Positions 34,353 through 47,612 of a stretch of DNA of 64,000 nt are shown here, piece after piece. Origin of the DNA: Nansenia antarctica. Taxonomy: Eukaryota > Chordata > Actinopteri > Argentiniformes > Microstomatidae. The DNA is taken from contig OZ022339.1 in assembly GCA_963989245.1 (NCBI GenBank), positions 96,784,832 through 96,848,831 of the forward strand, given 5' to 3'. A program made the translations under genes and the position numbers. The notes beneath the pieces were generated by a model. The model did not search any database. It had not been told where the DNA came from and was given only the letters and a program-made list of their open reading frames with translations. Position 1 is the first letter of the stretch. Each line of letters opens with the position of its first letter.

Positions 34353-34435
34353 AGAAACACCGTCGTCCCTGTGTGGATGATGGACATGCAGTAGAGAAAC
34401 GTCATCGTCCCTGGGTGGATGATAGCTAAGCCTGT
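34317..34435 (+). repeat. ntmt2: 42-bp tandem repeat across the ntmt2-B stop codon, three units
   Basis: Units start at 34317, 34359 and 34401, exactly 42 bp apart. Each begins with a variant of GCCATCGTCCCTGTGTGGAT; units 1 and 2 both carry GTAGAGAAAC. Copy B has one more unit than copy A. Confidence 0.87.
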
Positions 34436-36264
34436 AGAGAAAGCAGTTTTATATGAATACGCTGAAACTCTATTACAGACATCACACTCTCACATTCATG
34501 GAAAAGTAGATTTCTTAGCGGAAAAACAGTTACATAAACACTATGACACACTCTCTTACACTCATCGACACTCACGGTCTCTCACGGTCATGACTACATG
34601 TAGAAAGGAGTGTATTACCAACAGGCTCACACTTCTACTCCTTACAGCTGTATATACAGTATTAATGTCATTCTTTTTTAAGATTTTTAAAATTCTGTAT
34701 TTTATACTGTTGCCTGTAATATTGTACTAATATTCGTGGTTTATTTTAGTCATAAGGTCTGTTGCATTGGGAGGGCTTAGATCGTATATCTCAGAAGAAT
34801 GTCTGATATAATTGCATACTTTGCAACTATGGAGGCCATTTTTCTTCAAGTTCTTATGCTTTTCTTTTCTCCAAAATGTTCTTTCAGAGTATGTTTTTCA
34901 TTCAATGTTCAGAACTAAAGCTAATACGATTAGAGCTGGATAATCACAGTTGGCCATTATAATCAGGTCTAGTACTGTAAACACTGGCCAATCTCCCTCA
35001 TGTATACAGTAAATCCTTCCAGCCAAAGACTAAGCTCCAGTCTTACGACACAAAGAAGACAGAGAACAGAGATAATTGAGATCCCCTCAAATGGTTATGA
35101 TAATGCTCCTAAGTATTATTCTTTTTTTCTATAGCTAACAGTAGAAAAAACACATTGTTTAGGTTAATAGCTTTCAGCTGGGCCCTGAGGTGGCCTGGGG
35201 GGGGCGGGGTGATTACTTCCTGGTTTTGACGGACAGTGTTCGCTTTCATATCTGCCTTGGCTTCGGTTCAGACCTGTCAGATGTTGACTGCATAAAGCAC
35301 ATCGAGGAGTAGCCTCAAATATTCAGCGTTAGCGTGCGTAAGCACTCCACGGGAGTGGGTTAGAGGACCCACAAAAGTGGAAAGGAGTTGTTCCTCCCAA
35401 AAACCCTGTAGCAGTGTATGAAAGGCTGGTTTGTCAATGATGAGTGAGGCCCCTGAAAAAAATCCTAAATTAGTACCTCAGCGTTGAAGGCAAGGTGGCG
35501 TGAGATGATCTATACTGCATGTTCTCCCCTTAGAATGAGTCTTTTGATATGTGAATAGCCCATACACATTTTCCCACATCCCTTATGAATTAAAGATCAA
35601 AATGCCCCCAAAGTTACATTTGTAGGTATTTTTTTCTCTGGAAATAGCAGCCAAATGTGCTGTCACCTTTTCAGAAGTGGTTAGCGTTCGTGACAGTCAG
35701 GCTATCATTCCTAATACTTCTCAATGTCTTCCCGAGGTGCTGCCCAGCAGCAGTTTGAATACGTTAGCAGAACTAACACTAATTTGTCCCGTCACGTCAG
35801 GCAGCAGAGCATTGGGCCTGGGTCCAGACGGAGTGTATCTCACATGGCAATAGACAGGACAAAGGGATTGTGGGCTTTACTGGCATGTTCATGGCAGGTA
35901 TGATTACTCAAACACAACACTGCAGAACAATTGAAGTCAATGCCAAAAAGTAGCTGCAGAGGAGAAAATATGTCAAAATATCGGTAATATTAAGAATTCT
36001 TAAAATATTATATTTTTCCCGTTGTTGTTTTTTTTTTTTTTTTTTTATCATGTGGTAAGGGGCTATTAGAGATGGCATGGTGGTAATACTGTAGCTGCAG
36101 TGTCTTTGTGTGAAGATTGTAGAACCTTTAGAGAAAAAAGATGCTTGTTTTCCAGACTGGGCCCAGAAGCCCCAGACAGTCCCCTCTTTGATCCTGGATA
36201 GAGTGGGCCTTTGTGGGATCCTTAGTGGAGGGAAACCTCAGTCTCTGGAGCCAGGATGCTTTCA

Positions 36265-36466
<202 letters not shown>

Positions 36467-37315
36467 AAAAGTCTTCCTCCCTGGGAGAATTCATACCAGT
36501 AGAATGTGCCTTTAATTCATTTGCCGTTCTCATAGTAAATCATGTTACCCAAAAAAAGTGGGACCTGATGATTTTGGGGCTGGCTCTTCTTCTTTCGGTG
36601 AGAGAACCAACCACGTTTCGCCCGTAAACGCTCCCAGCGTGTTGTCTGCTGTCTGAGGGTGGTTTAACCTCCTTCCTGTCCGTCAGCGCAAAGGGCAGGG
36701 ATTGGTTACACACACTTTTTTTATAGGCCCCGTGGATATGTGATATTTGACTGAGCTATGTAGGTTCTGCCCTAGGTATCAGGTGCTGCTGACACGAGGG
36801 TTTAACACCGATCAAAACAAACAGTTGACAAATGACAGCATCCTGACTGGCAGAAATGTATCAGTTCAGTTCAGCTCAGCGGGTTTCGAGTCAGTTCTCA
36901 GTTCTCAGTCCTCTGACCTCTCTGCAATGTTATTGCTTTGGAGGACGATTACTGGAGGGGAAAATCAATGTTTTTTACCGAAAAGTTTTTTTTTTTTTTT
37001 TTTGTGCAGTTATGGAAAGTATTGCTCACAACCAAACAAGGGAATTGTTTCCCATCATCTGCATCTGGCATGGATGAATTGGAGAGTGCTTGTGGGTGTG
37101 GGATGACTGGGGCATGAACCTCAGGGGTGATTCACCGTGACTATGGTTGGGTCACGCAGGGCTAGTGTGTTCTAGTAGTGTGCTCTAGTGCATTCCGGCA
37201 TGTTCAAGTGTGTTCTAGTGTGTTCTTGACTTCAGGTACAGAGGGAGCACAGCCTTATTCTGACCTCAGAGCTTTACTGGTCCACAGAGGGCCTGGTCCA
37301 CAGCGGACAACAAGG

Positions 37316-37317
<2 letters not shown>

Positions 37318-37362
<45 letters not shown>

Positions 37363-37404
37363 AGTGTGTGCGTACGTGCGTGCGTGCGTGTGTGCGTGCG
37401 TGTG
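37318..37404 (+). repeat. (GT)n/(GTGC)n microsatellite
   Basis: GT run followed by GTGC units. Further short GT runs lie at 37621-37643 and 38164-38208. Confidence 0.9.
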
Positions 37405-38167
37405 TATTATCCCAGTGGGGCATGAGTGTACTGGGGAGCCAGACAGCTGAATATGTTAGTGTGGTATTTTTACAAGCTACTGACAAATGACAAATGAGTG
37501 TATCAACCCACAGCAGTGAATGCAATCGACTCTTTTTTCTCAGATCAAAGCATTCATTTTGTAACCCTAGTTTGTCACTAAGGTATACATACATCATACT
37601 GTGGTGGTATGTTATTGTGCTGTGTGTGTGTGTGTGTGTGTGCATGTAAATGTGTGTAGTCCCAATTGCTAAAACAAAATGTGCATTTCCATCCTGCCTG
37701 TTTATCACAGCTGGTAAGAGGTAAACAAAGCCGTGGCATAGGTGGAGGGGAAAATTACATGTGCAAGTGCATGCATTAATTCACTCTAATTTGGTATAAC
37801 AAACACCTAATTTCATTACACTGAGTGAAGTTTAACAGTGGAACCACCCAATTAGATTAAAAAGGAGGGGGGGGGGGGGTTGAGTAGGGAAAGTTAAGCC
37901 CCCTGTATTATTCTGGTCGTCTGTTGTCTAAAGCCATGTGGAGCTCGCTTGGAGGCCCTTATTTTGTTCTCTCTGCCCCTGGAAGCCCCATCCCTCATGC
38001 TGGTTTCAATTCCTTAACCTTTCCGATCACGGTATAATGAGTCAAAATGGCTCGCACATGCACATTATGCCCCGACGAATCATTTTTCCAGCGGACCAAT
38101 TTACTCCCATGATTAAATCTTTTTTTCCAATGTGAGTCAGAGCCAGGCGAGGCAGTGTTTTGAGTGT

Positions 38168-38210
<43 letters not shown>

Positions 38211-41200
38211 TGGACCGGTTCTGAGGAACCTTTCAGAGTGTGTTCTGATGTTGTATTCATGCGAAGGGGCACAGAAACACGACCCAGCGCTGGAGCCATT
38301 AGCTGTTCTATTAAATCTCAGGGGACTGAAAAAAGACGGGGCTTTAACAGCAGGTATTTCCTGTCTCTTGATCTTGGGAGGCAGAGCTCATTTTTGCCGG
38401 TGGGGGTTCGGTCTTCATAACAAGTTGCGGTTTGATGCCAACAGTTTATTATTCAATTTTATTTAGGGTGTGTGTGGGAGGGGTGGGGGGGGTTGAGGGT
38501 AGGGTGGGGGTGGAGGGGGAGAAAAGGGGAAGAAAGAAACACAAGGAACCTCTACAAGCACCAGTTTGAGGTGAGGTTGGTTGTCTCGTCGGCGCGAGAA
38601 CACGACAGGCGAACGCCTCGCTCTCTCCTCCCATCCCCTCTCATCCTTCACTCCCACACAGGGCGAGGGCCAAAGTGTCTGGAAGCATCTCATGTTGTTT
38701 CTTCTTCTTCTATTTAAGCCTCTCAGACATCCTTAAGCGTGAGGAGGTAGTTTGAGTTTTTCACTGTGAGGAAAACAGGATGTGAGCTTTTAAGACCACA
38801 CTAAAGGAGTTTATGACGGAGGGGGACATTGTTCAGACGTGTTCCTAGCCTTGTATACAAGGGGAACATTGAAACACCCCAGTGGTTAAGATGTGAGGGA
38901 AATTTATTGGACTCACATGGGCGACATTTTTTTTGTCAAACCTAATAGCAATTTGCTCCTCATTTTGGCTGACTGTTTTAGGGAACGAGCGTACTGAGGA
39001 GTAATTGGCCTGCTTTGAAAACTGTGGAGTAGTTGATATCGGCTTAAGGGCTTGTCCATCTAGTTAGTCTAATGCTTCTCATGTAGTTACAATCATAATG
39101 CGTCTTGATGGGTAATGTGTAGGTTTTCCCTGTCCAGTATATTTAATTTAAACTCACTCTGTGTCTACAGTATGTTGTTGTGGCTACAAGGCCGCTCTGC
39201 GTAGTGAAATGCCTTTACTTCCCAATGGCATATGAAGACGGATATTTATACGGTGTCTCTACAATGTCAAAATCCATTATGAATTGAATTGAATTATTGT
39301 TTGGACACTCCTTTCGTTTTTTCTTACCCCAAATCATGGCTGTTTCTAAATGGAATGGATTGGCATGCAACAACACACCATAAACTTACGACATAATAAA
39401 ATATTGGAGTAGGCCAAATCATTGCATCATATATTTTAATATATTTGAATCCCCAATCATCATCCAATTTGTGGTAGTGGGGGAATATCTATCCATGTGT
39501 TTGAAAAATAGACTTGAACTCAATCTAAGCCATACAGCGAGTCATGACCCCGGCTACCACAGGGCATGACTGAGCCTGCGGCAGCACTGTGGTGTGAAGT
39601 CTGCTGCTAACCCATCACTCTCTGTGATGCTCCGCAGACTAGGCAGGCCGAAAGGACTGGAGGGGAAACAGCAATCCTACTAATTTGAAGCAAGTTGAGC
39701 GATTTTATGAACTAAGCTGTGAAATATGACTTTAATAATAGTTACAAATGGCAGCAGAGCCGTCTGGGGCAGGGATATTGCGGGAATGAACGTGTGGAAA
39801 ATGCAGAAGTCAGATTCCCCCCAAAACCCCAGACCCACCACCACCGCCACCTTGGCTCAGCCTGTTAATGAAATGTGAAAATAGTTGTGGCGCGTTGACT
39901 ATGGGCATGGCGAAACCCAGCTCCATAAACTCATGATTAAATCCCTGTCCCCGCGGTGTGGGTCTAATTCTATAAAGACACTTTGCTTTGCTTTGGTGGC
40001 GGCCTTGTAGCGCTAGCCCCCGAGACTAGCAGACAGAGACATGTGGTGCCAACGACCACGTCTGAGGAGAGGTTTAACGGGTGCCATGGCACGGTTTAAC
40101 GGGCGCTGCTGCGGCACGCTGGCACGGCCATCTCACTCTTGCCCCAGCCATGCGGTTTGATTTCAAAAGATTCCAAATAAGAAACTTAAATGTTTAAAGT
40201 GGAGTCTGTGACATTTGTGTTTTTATTATTTTCTCTTGGTGCTATATTTAGAAAGTATGAATGAGAAAAATGACCCTGCAGAACTGCTCTGACATTGATC
40301 AAAAAATACGAAAATGAAATGATTGAGTAATACTGTACTATTTGGTTGCTATTCCTGTGGACAATGTCTACACAAACATGGTGCAATACATTCCATCAGT
40401 TCATGTGTGATTTGCAGCATCTTAAACCCAGCCACTAAACCACACATATTTTCAATGAGAAATGAGAATTTAACGACTCCGCGCTGCTGGCACTCAGTGC
40501 CTGGGAAAGAGTTAAGGGATGTTGTTCATTGTCACATGACATTAAGAATCCCCGACAGAACCTGACACCCCCCTCCCTCCTCCCCCCTCCTCCCCCTCCT
40601 CCCCAGACCCCCAACCACTCCCCCCCCCCCCCCCCCCATCCCCCAGCCCTCAAACTCCAACCCCACACATCTTGCCTGCAGATGTGGTGAAACCACAAAC
40701 ACTTCAAAGTGCCTCCCCTCAGACCAGCACCATAGCCTGACGCCAACTGTAAATGTCCTGGACACGGCGCACGGAAAATATTAAACCCCTCCAAGATGGC
40801 CGGGGCAGACATCTAAAAAAAAAACACAAAAATACTTAATGAGTCATCATCGTGCGCCACGACAACAAGAGACTTTATCTCTCATGTCCACTGTGGAGGA
40901 CAGGGAAATAACCAGACACTTACTGTGCCTATGGTTCCATGCTGAGGTACTGGGGGGAAGATACGATTCATGACAAGTTATGTTAACGAGAAGACGCCGC
41001 GGCGATAGACAGAGGAAGAGGGAGCTAGGGAGAATGAACGACAGAGAAAGACGGATGGAGAAAGAGAATAAATGAATAAAAGGCGAGAAACAGAGAAACA
41101 TGGAGGGAGAAACATGTCTCTGCAAATTAATGTGTTTGTGGATTGTGTTTGCAGAGAGAGAGAGGGGGTCTCAAGGCCTCTCCTTCACAGCTTTCCAAGA

Positions 41201-41779
41201 CTTGGGATAAGATAATCACATAATTGCTTTGGGCCCCTAAAGAGCTTCATCACCCAGGGAGAGAGAGAGAGAGAGTGGTGGTGGTGGTGGTGGCGGAGTG
41301 TTATTCCGAAGCGCAACAGTGTGTGTGCAGTGCTCGCAGTTTTTCTCATGGAAGATGAAATACACTCAGTGGCTCCCAGAGGGCTGCTGGGAAGGGAAAC
41401 ATGGCAACGTCTCCCCTGATTCGACATCCCAGGCAACTCTGACCTCCAGCTAAGCAACGAAAATAAAATCCCCTCTCACCGCCAAACCAGCACAGCAGGG
41501 GGATGGGGTTGAGGAGGAGACATGGAGCGAGAACAATGAGAGTCTCTCTCCTCAAGATGGGTGCTTACTGACAGCTGAAAGCTTTTGTTCTGTGAAAGTA
41601 GGGGCATTACTTTACAAAGTTGCCAGACATTGTATCCTATAAAGGGTGTTTTTCATGGATGATCTTCAATATTCAGGCCTAATATCACAGTTTAAACCAC
41701 CCCTGGGGAGTGGTGGTGAGGAAATATTCCAACATGATGATGCATTACCACTCTGGTGTGTTCCTATCCCACCCAATAC

Positions 41780-41781
41780 AT

Positions 41782-41820
<39 letters not shown>

Positions 41821-41960
41821 CACGCACACGCACATGCACATTCGCACATACGCGCACCCACACACACACACCCACACATTCACTCACTCAGACAGGGTCT
41901 CACCTCAGGGTGACTGCGTGCGTGAGAGGGGGACTCGTGTGTGCGTGCATGCTTGTGCAT

Positions 41961-41993
<33 letters not shown>

Positions 41994-42325
41994 GCAGTCC
42001 TCCAGGAGTTGGATGGATGAGGTGTGAGGCTGGCTTTATTCTCCCGTGACAGAGGAGCAGCCAAGGCGCAGGGCCGGGACCCACATGTCTCCCCCACACC
42101 ATCCCTCATGCTGACGGAGTGAGTGGAGGAGGCAAACAGTGACTTAACCTCATTAGCTACAAAAACGACTCCTTGGATTTGTTTTCAATTACCGTCTAAT
42201 TTAAGCTCCTCCAAACCTACATTTTTTCATATGGGGCTAAGAGGTCTGTTGCGTGTGATCATAAATGTTTTGTAGTATAAACACAATTCAAATCCTATTA
42301 CAAGACACACACAAGCTTGTGTGTG

Positions 42326-42375
<50 letters not shown>

Positions 42376-42854
42376 CATACTTGCGTGTGTGTGTGTGCAT
42401 GCGTGCGCATGTGTGTGCTAGTACAACATATGTGGATGATATGATCTTGGACATTTTGAAGCAAACAGATTCTCCATTTGTGAGTGAAAGTGGATCCATA
42501 TGTTTTTGTTTTTCTCTTGAAATTTCCTCATAAACCATATCACACATTTGCTGCACTAAGGATGTGGTAGTCTTCATACCAGTCATTTTTCTTTCCTCCG
42601 ATGGCTTTGTGTTTATCTGTCTGTTTCCACTAAACTAATCTCTTGTAATCTTCTCTATTCTTCCAGTCCAGGGCTCAGACACGTTGTTTAAAGGTTGGAT
42701 GATAATTTCCGTTCACAACATTATATGCCAAACGCACACACACGCACACACACACACACACACACACAAAGTAACAGACATGAATGTTAACAGGTGTCGC
42801 AGTTTAGCTTGATCATTATGTCAATCATTGGAGCCCCTGTGTATCCATACTGCC

Positions 42855-42888
<34 letters not shown>

Positions 42889-43212
42889 TGTCAAAAGGAT
42901 TGGAGGAACAGGTTGTATGTCACTATACATTGAATAAAGCTGTTGCTGAGGCTTGCATATGGACTAAGGCATGCATGCACGCGCACGCATACACACACAC
43001 ACACACACACACACACTTGATGTTTCAACCATGTCCATTGTCAATGCCACAAGTATGGATTTGATTTGATCAATATGACGGTGTTTGAAAACGACAGCAC
43101 AAAAGCTTGTTCTGCATATATAGAATTTCATCAAAATGAAGACAGATGCTTTTCCTTCCTGGCTTGTACACGTCAACAGAAATAAGGCAAAAACACATTC
43201 CTGGTGGCTGTC

Positions 43213-43270
<58 letters not shown>

Positions 43271-43345
43271 TCTGTGTGTCTGTGTGTGTCTGTGTGTGTC
43301 TGTGTGTGTCTGTGTGCGTGTGCGTGTGTGTATGTGTGTACTCTA
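41780..43345. repeat. Cluster of CA/GT microsatellites
   Basis: CA run 41784-41880; GT runs 41966-41992, 42331-42374, 42859-42892 and 43217-43345 (with TCTGTGTG units); CA runs 42735-42768 and 42988-43016. Confidence 0.9.
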
Positions 43346-44115
43346 TCCAAGACTCACAGGGTCTAAATAAGAGGAGAGTGGGTGTCTGACTCCGCACCCA
43401 AGGCTCCTTGCCATCGTCAGGCAGTAACGTGAGTAATGAACTTTGTCAGACACTGGCAGCTGACTGACATTTTCCACTGCAGTAGAACCTCCCTTACCGC
43501 TGACGGCTACATGCTAATGACAGCTCCATGCTAATGATACCATGTCGGACATGGCCCTAAAGAGGCAGGTGATGAGATGATTGGCTGATTGGCCTCTCAC
43601 TGCTTCCCCCGTGAGCAGAGCTGGTTAGAATACTGAGGTGGGTTACGGTAATACTGTAAGATAAACCAAAAAAACAGACCTTATGAATGACAAAACTGGA
43701 ATAGCATCATACCCAGACTCTCAATTCAGCCTTAGGTTCTCTATCAATCTCCAAAGTATGATGTGTGTAAATGTTTCCCTATTTTGTGTTTTATTATGAG
43801 TGATTGCATCCCTCATCAGGTCTGCAGGCTGATTAAGTAGACTAGCAAAGCACAAACAAAAATACTATAAAAACACACAGTTTAACGGGACACACCCTTC
43901 ACGTCCCTGACACATTAAGGAACCCTTGCGGGTGCTCATAAAATAAAACAACATTTCTCTCTAACCCTCGCCCATAAAATACAACAACATTTCTCCTTCC
44001 ACAAAAACACACAGGCAGCACTTAAGCCTATTTTTTTTTCTGGGATGAAAAAGACTAAAAGCGTAATTAGATTAGTAAAATAGTCCTGGGTAGTAAATCA
44101 AGGTTATTGTAAATG

Positions 44116-44116
<1 letters not shown>

Positions 44117-44174
<58 letters not shown>

Positions 44175-44239
44175 ATGTGTGTGCATGTGAGTGTGTGTAT
44201 GAACTGTATCTACTGTATATGTGTTTAATTGTATATACA

Positions 44240-44293
<54 letters not shown>

Positions 44294-44735
44294 GCGTGAG
44301 TGTGTGCGTGTGTGGCTACGGGGTTGGATATTAAACAATGGTAACAAACGCATCAAATGTTCCCTAATCCTCCAGGCAGAGCATTAGCTCCAGTGGTTGG
44401 CAGGGGTGGAGCGCTGGTGTGGTGGGCTCAATTGTGCCAGTTTTCTGTTGTAATAAAGACATTAAAAAGCTCCCCATTAAACTATTTTGGGCACAGGGGT
44501 TGGTGAGGTAGGGTGCTGGGGGTTTAGAGGGGCATAAACATAAAGAGAGAGGCGCTCACAGCCAGTGTTTCTCTGCCAGGGCACCTCTGTGTCGCTGATG
44601 GCTACAGTGCGGTAATTGCAAACACATGGTTATTAATGGGGTTTAGGAGACCTGTGGGATGGGTGAGAGAGGAGGAGGGGTAGGAGGAGAGGAAGGGAGA
44701 GAAAGAGAGAGAAAGAAAGAGGGAGAGAGGGGGAG

Positions 44736-44816
<81 letters not shown>
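44117..44816 (+). repeat. Two (GT)n runs and a (GA)n run
   Basis: GT at 44117-44174 and 44241-44289; GA at about 44696-44816. Confidence 0.92.
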
Positions 44817-45693
44817 TGTAATGGAGACAGTGAGGATATTAGAGAGAGATTAGAGTGAGTGAGAGGGATTTTAGAGAAAAAAGAAGGAGGGAGAGATGGT
44901 CAAAGAAAAAAAGGAAGTGGGGGAAGAGAGAGAGAGCGAGAGAGAGGGAGGGAGTGAGTGGAGGTATCCTCGGCCAGCGCCACCACTCCTCAACACCCTG
45001 GGAAATTAAACAATGGGTACCATCTGAGGGTTGATGGGAGTGAGAGGGGAGGGGGCAAAGAGGGGGTACCATGCCAGCTTCTCCATGGCAACAGTTTTGT
45101 TTACGTTAAATGTAGGACACATAGCGAGGGAGAAAGCTCTGATGTGGTGTAACGGTAATTATGTCACCGAAGACTGTGCCCGTCTTAGACAGGCTGCTTG
45201 AGAAATTATCAACAACAACAAACACGTTGATGAAAGGCCTTGGCCACCGTTTCAAAACGCCTTGTTTAACGAATACATTTAGACGGGCGTTAAGAAAAAC
45301 TCCTGCGGTGGCGACAGCAGATACATTTATGAGGTTGTAACTCAAATTAGATAAACAAATGGCTGAAAAAAATTGCGACTTTTATCTCCTCACACTGGTT
45401 CGGTATTACAAAAGCAATGTGTGTTTTAGTGGCGGCAACTTTTCATATACGCAGTTCATATTTAGGCAGAAATTTGTCTTTTGAATATTGACCATACTCA
45501 TCTCACATGGCCAGCCCTAAACGTGCTCAAATAATTAATAACTATAGAGCAGCAGATGCTACAAACGATCCTGTCACAATAGGGATCGATGAAGATCTCT
45601 CTTGTTCTCTGATAGATCCGGATGTACGATGATAATGAGAAACAACTCTAAACAATGAGCCCCACATGGAGAGCTTATGATTAAAGAGCCGGG

Positions 45694-45751
<58 letters not shown>

Positions 45752-45969
45752 TCTCTGGTACTGGGTTCCCATGATATCAGACCACCATGTTCTCAGGGTC
45801 TCAGTATCAGCTGTGGTGTTGTGGTCCCATGCGCTGTTCTGGGGATCTGTCACCAATGATCTCAATGGATTCTGATGTTCCTAATCAGTCCTACAAAACA
45901 TGGAGCTTGGCTTTTAGTGGAATATCTCAGTGACTGGGACCTGGATCGAATTAAGATCGAATTAAGGCG

Positions 45970-46047
<78 letters not shown>

Positions 46048-46061
46048 CGTGTGTGTGTGTA
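45694..46061 (+). repeat. Paired (GT)n microsatellites
   Basis: GT runs at 45694-45750 and 45967-46061, the second with GC interruptions. Confidence 0.92.
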
Positions 46062-47485
46062 TAGTGTATAGTGTAGCACATTAGACATGATGTGCAGTTG
46101 ACAGCAGTCGTGGTTTCACTACTTTCTCATCAATGCGCAAACAATAGCCTTATCTGATTATACTGTGCCGTTGAAACCTCTTTTTTATTCATTCATCAAA
46201 AACATTCCACGATGCAATTTCTCTTAATTAGTGCGAACTCAAATCTGTCTCCAATCACAACAGATGTTGGAGACAAAACAACATCAGATGTCCTAACAAC
46301 TGCCTGCTACTTTTATACTGCCTTGTTTACATGAATGGTTTCTATTAATCCAATTGGAATCCCCCTGAAGTGGATGACCTCTCATTTTCAACCCACATTT
46401 GTATTGTTTTATAACCCCAGACTGTCTCCAATAACGGTTTAAAAATAATCAAATCAACTTTATGTAATTGTTTATGAAGAACATAAAACAGCCTTAACAG
46501 GCCAGGCCATAAATTAATGAGATTATCACAGGCTCAAGCGTGGAATAATGACTCATTTTTGTTCTGCATATCCACAAACACAGAGCATATTCATATCTAA
46601 TTCAATTAAGTTGACGGTGTGGGTAAGGCTGACGTTAGGCATTTTCAGATCATAAATCTATATTCTCTCTCTCTCAGCAGGGTCTCCTTACCCCGGAGGC
46701 TGCCAACAAGGCAAATCCATGACTCCTGTTCGTTTTGTTCCCCTCGTTTAGAATCTAATGAAATCAGGTAATAAGGGTGTGGCGAATGCGTTGGATTAAA
46801 GAGCTTATACAAGGCTTCCCGTAACTCCTGGGGAGATGGGCCTCTGCTCTACATGGATACCCCTGCCAAACCATAGACGGCTAATAGGCATTCTCTCTTT
46901 ATTCTCTCTCTTCTCTCTCTCTCTCTCTCTCTCCAACTCTCTCTCCCTCTGATTGGGAGCAGATGTGTGGCTCTCTGGGATATGGCTGAGATCAGAGACA
47001 GTGAGGCCGCCAGACCCACAGTACATTTATGAAATGGGTAATGAATAAAACAATAGCAGATTAAATGTGGCATAGCTAAAAATAATTTGATTAAGAATCC
47101 AATTTTCGAGTCCAAATTTGCGGGGGCCGCTCTGGAGTGAGTTGTACTTGTATTCGGAGTGGTGGTGTGTGAGTGCTTATTCCTCTCATTATGGGATTCT
47201 CCTTTTTTAGGGTTTGTTCAGGTTTCTGCACAAAACCCAGCGGCCCAATTAATCAGTTGTCATCGCCTTGATGATAGCCTGTACGCTAATGGAGCAGGGG
47301 GGCCCCAGATGTGTGAGTCATCTTTGTACGGCTGTTATCAAGTCCAGTCCCGGTCAATGCACAGTTACAACACTTCTGTTCAGCCAATCACCTCCCCAGA
47401 TCAACACGTGTCTCTCCAACTCAGTGTCTTATCAAACATCTTCTCCACACATCCTCCCTTATGGCTGGTTTTTGTTGCTCCAGCC

Positions 47486-47612
47486 AGAGGAGTCAGGCTC
47501 ATTGGAATACATGGATTGGAATAGGGAATGAAATGAGGATATTGTGTTTGATACTCATCACTTTTCCGTTCCATCCATTACAATAAATCCACCAGCCGCC
47601 ACTGGCTCCAGC
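47486..47612. mobile_element. Diverged foldback element, family 3
   Basis: GGAATACATGGATTGGAATA, GTGTTTGATACTCATC and TCCATTACAATAAATCCACC follow the order of the element at 9392-9550, with more mismatches and a shortened left end. Confidence 0.5.

Larger units (their letters stand above)
26817..34940 (+). repeat. Tandem duplication unit B (ntmt2 copy B)
   Basis: Begins at the junction with unit A near 26817. It ends where similarity to 26690-26810 stops, near 34940 (shared CAAAATGTTCTTTC and AAACTAAAGCTAAT-like blocks). It lacks IFIT: 34740-34830 aligns to both edges of the A-specific segment (about 21720-21770 and 26505-26535). Confidence 0.82.
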
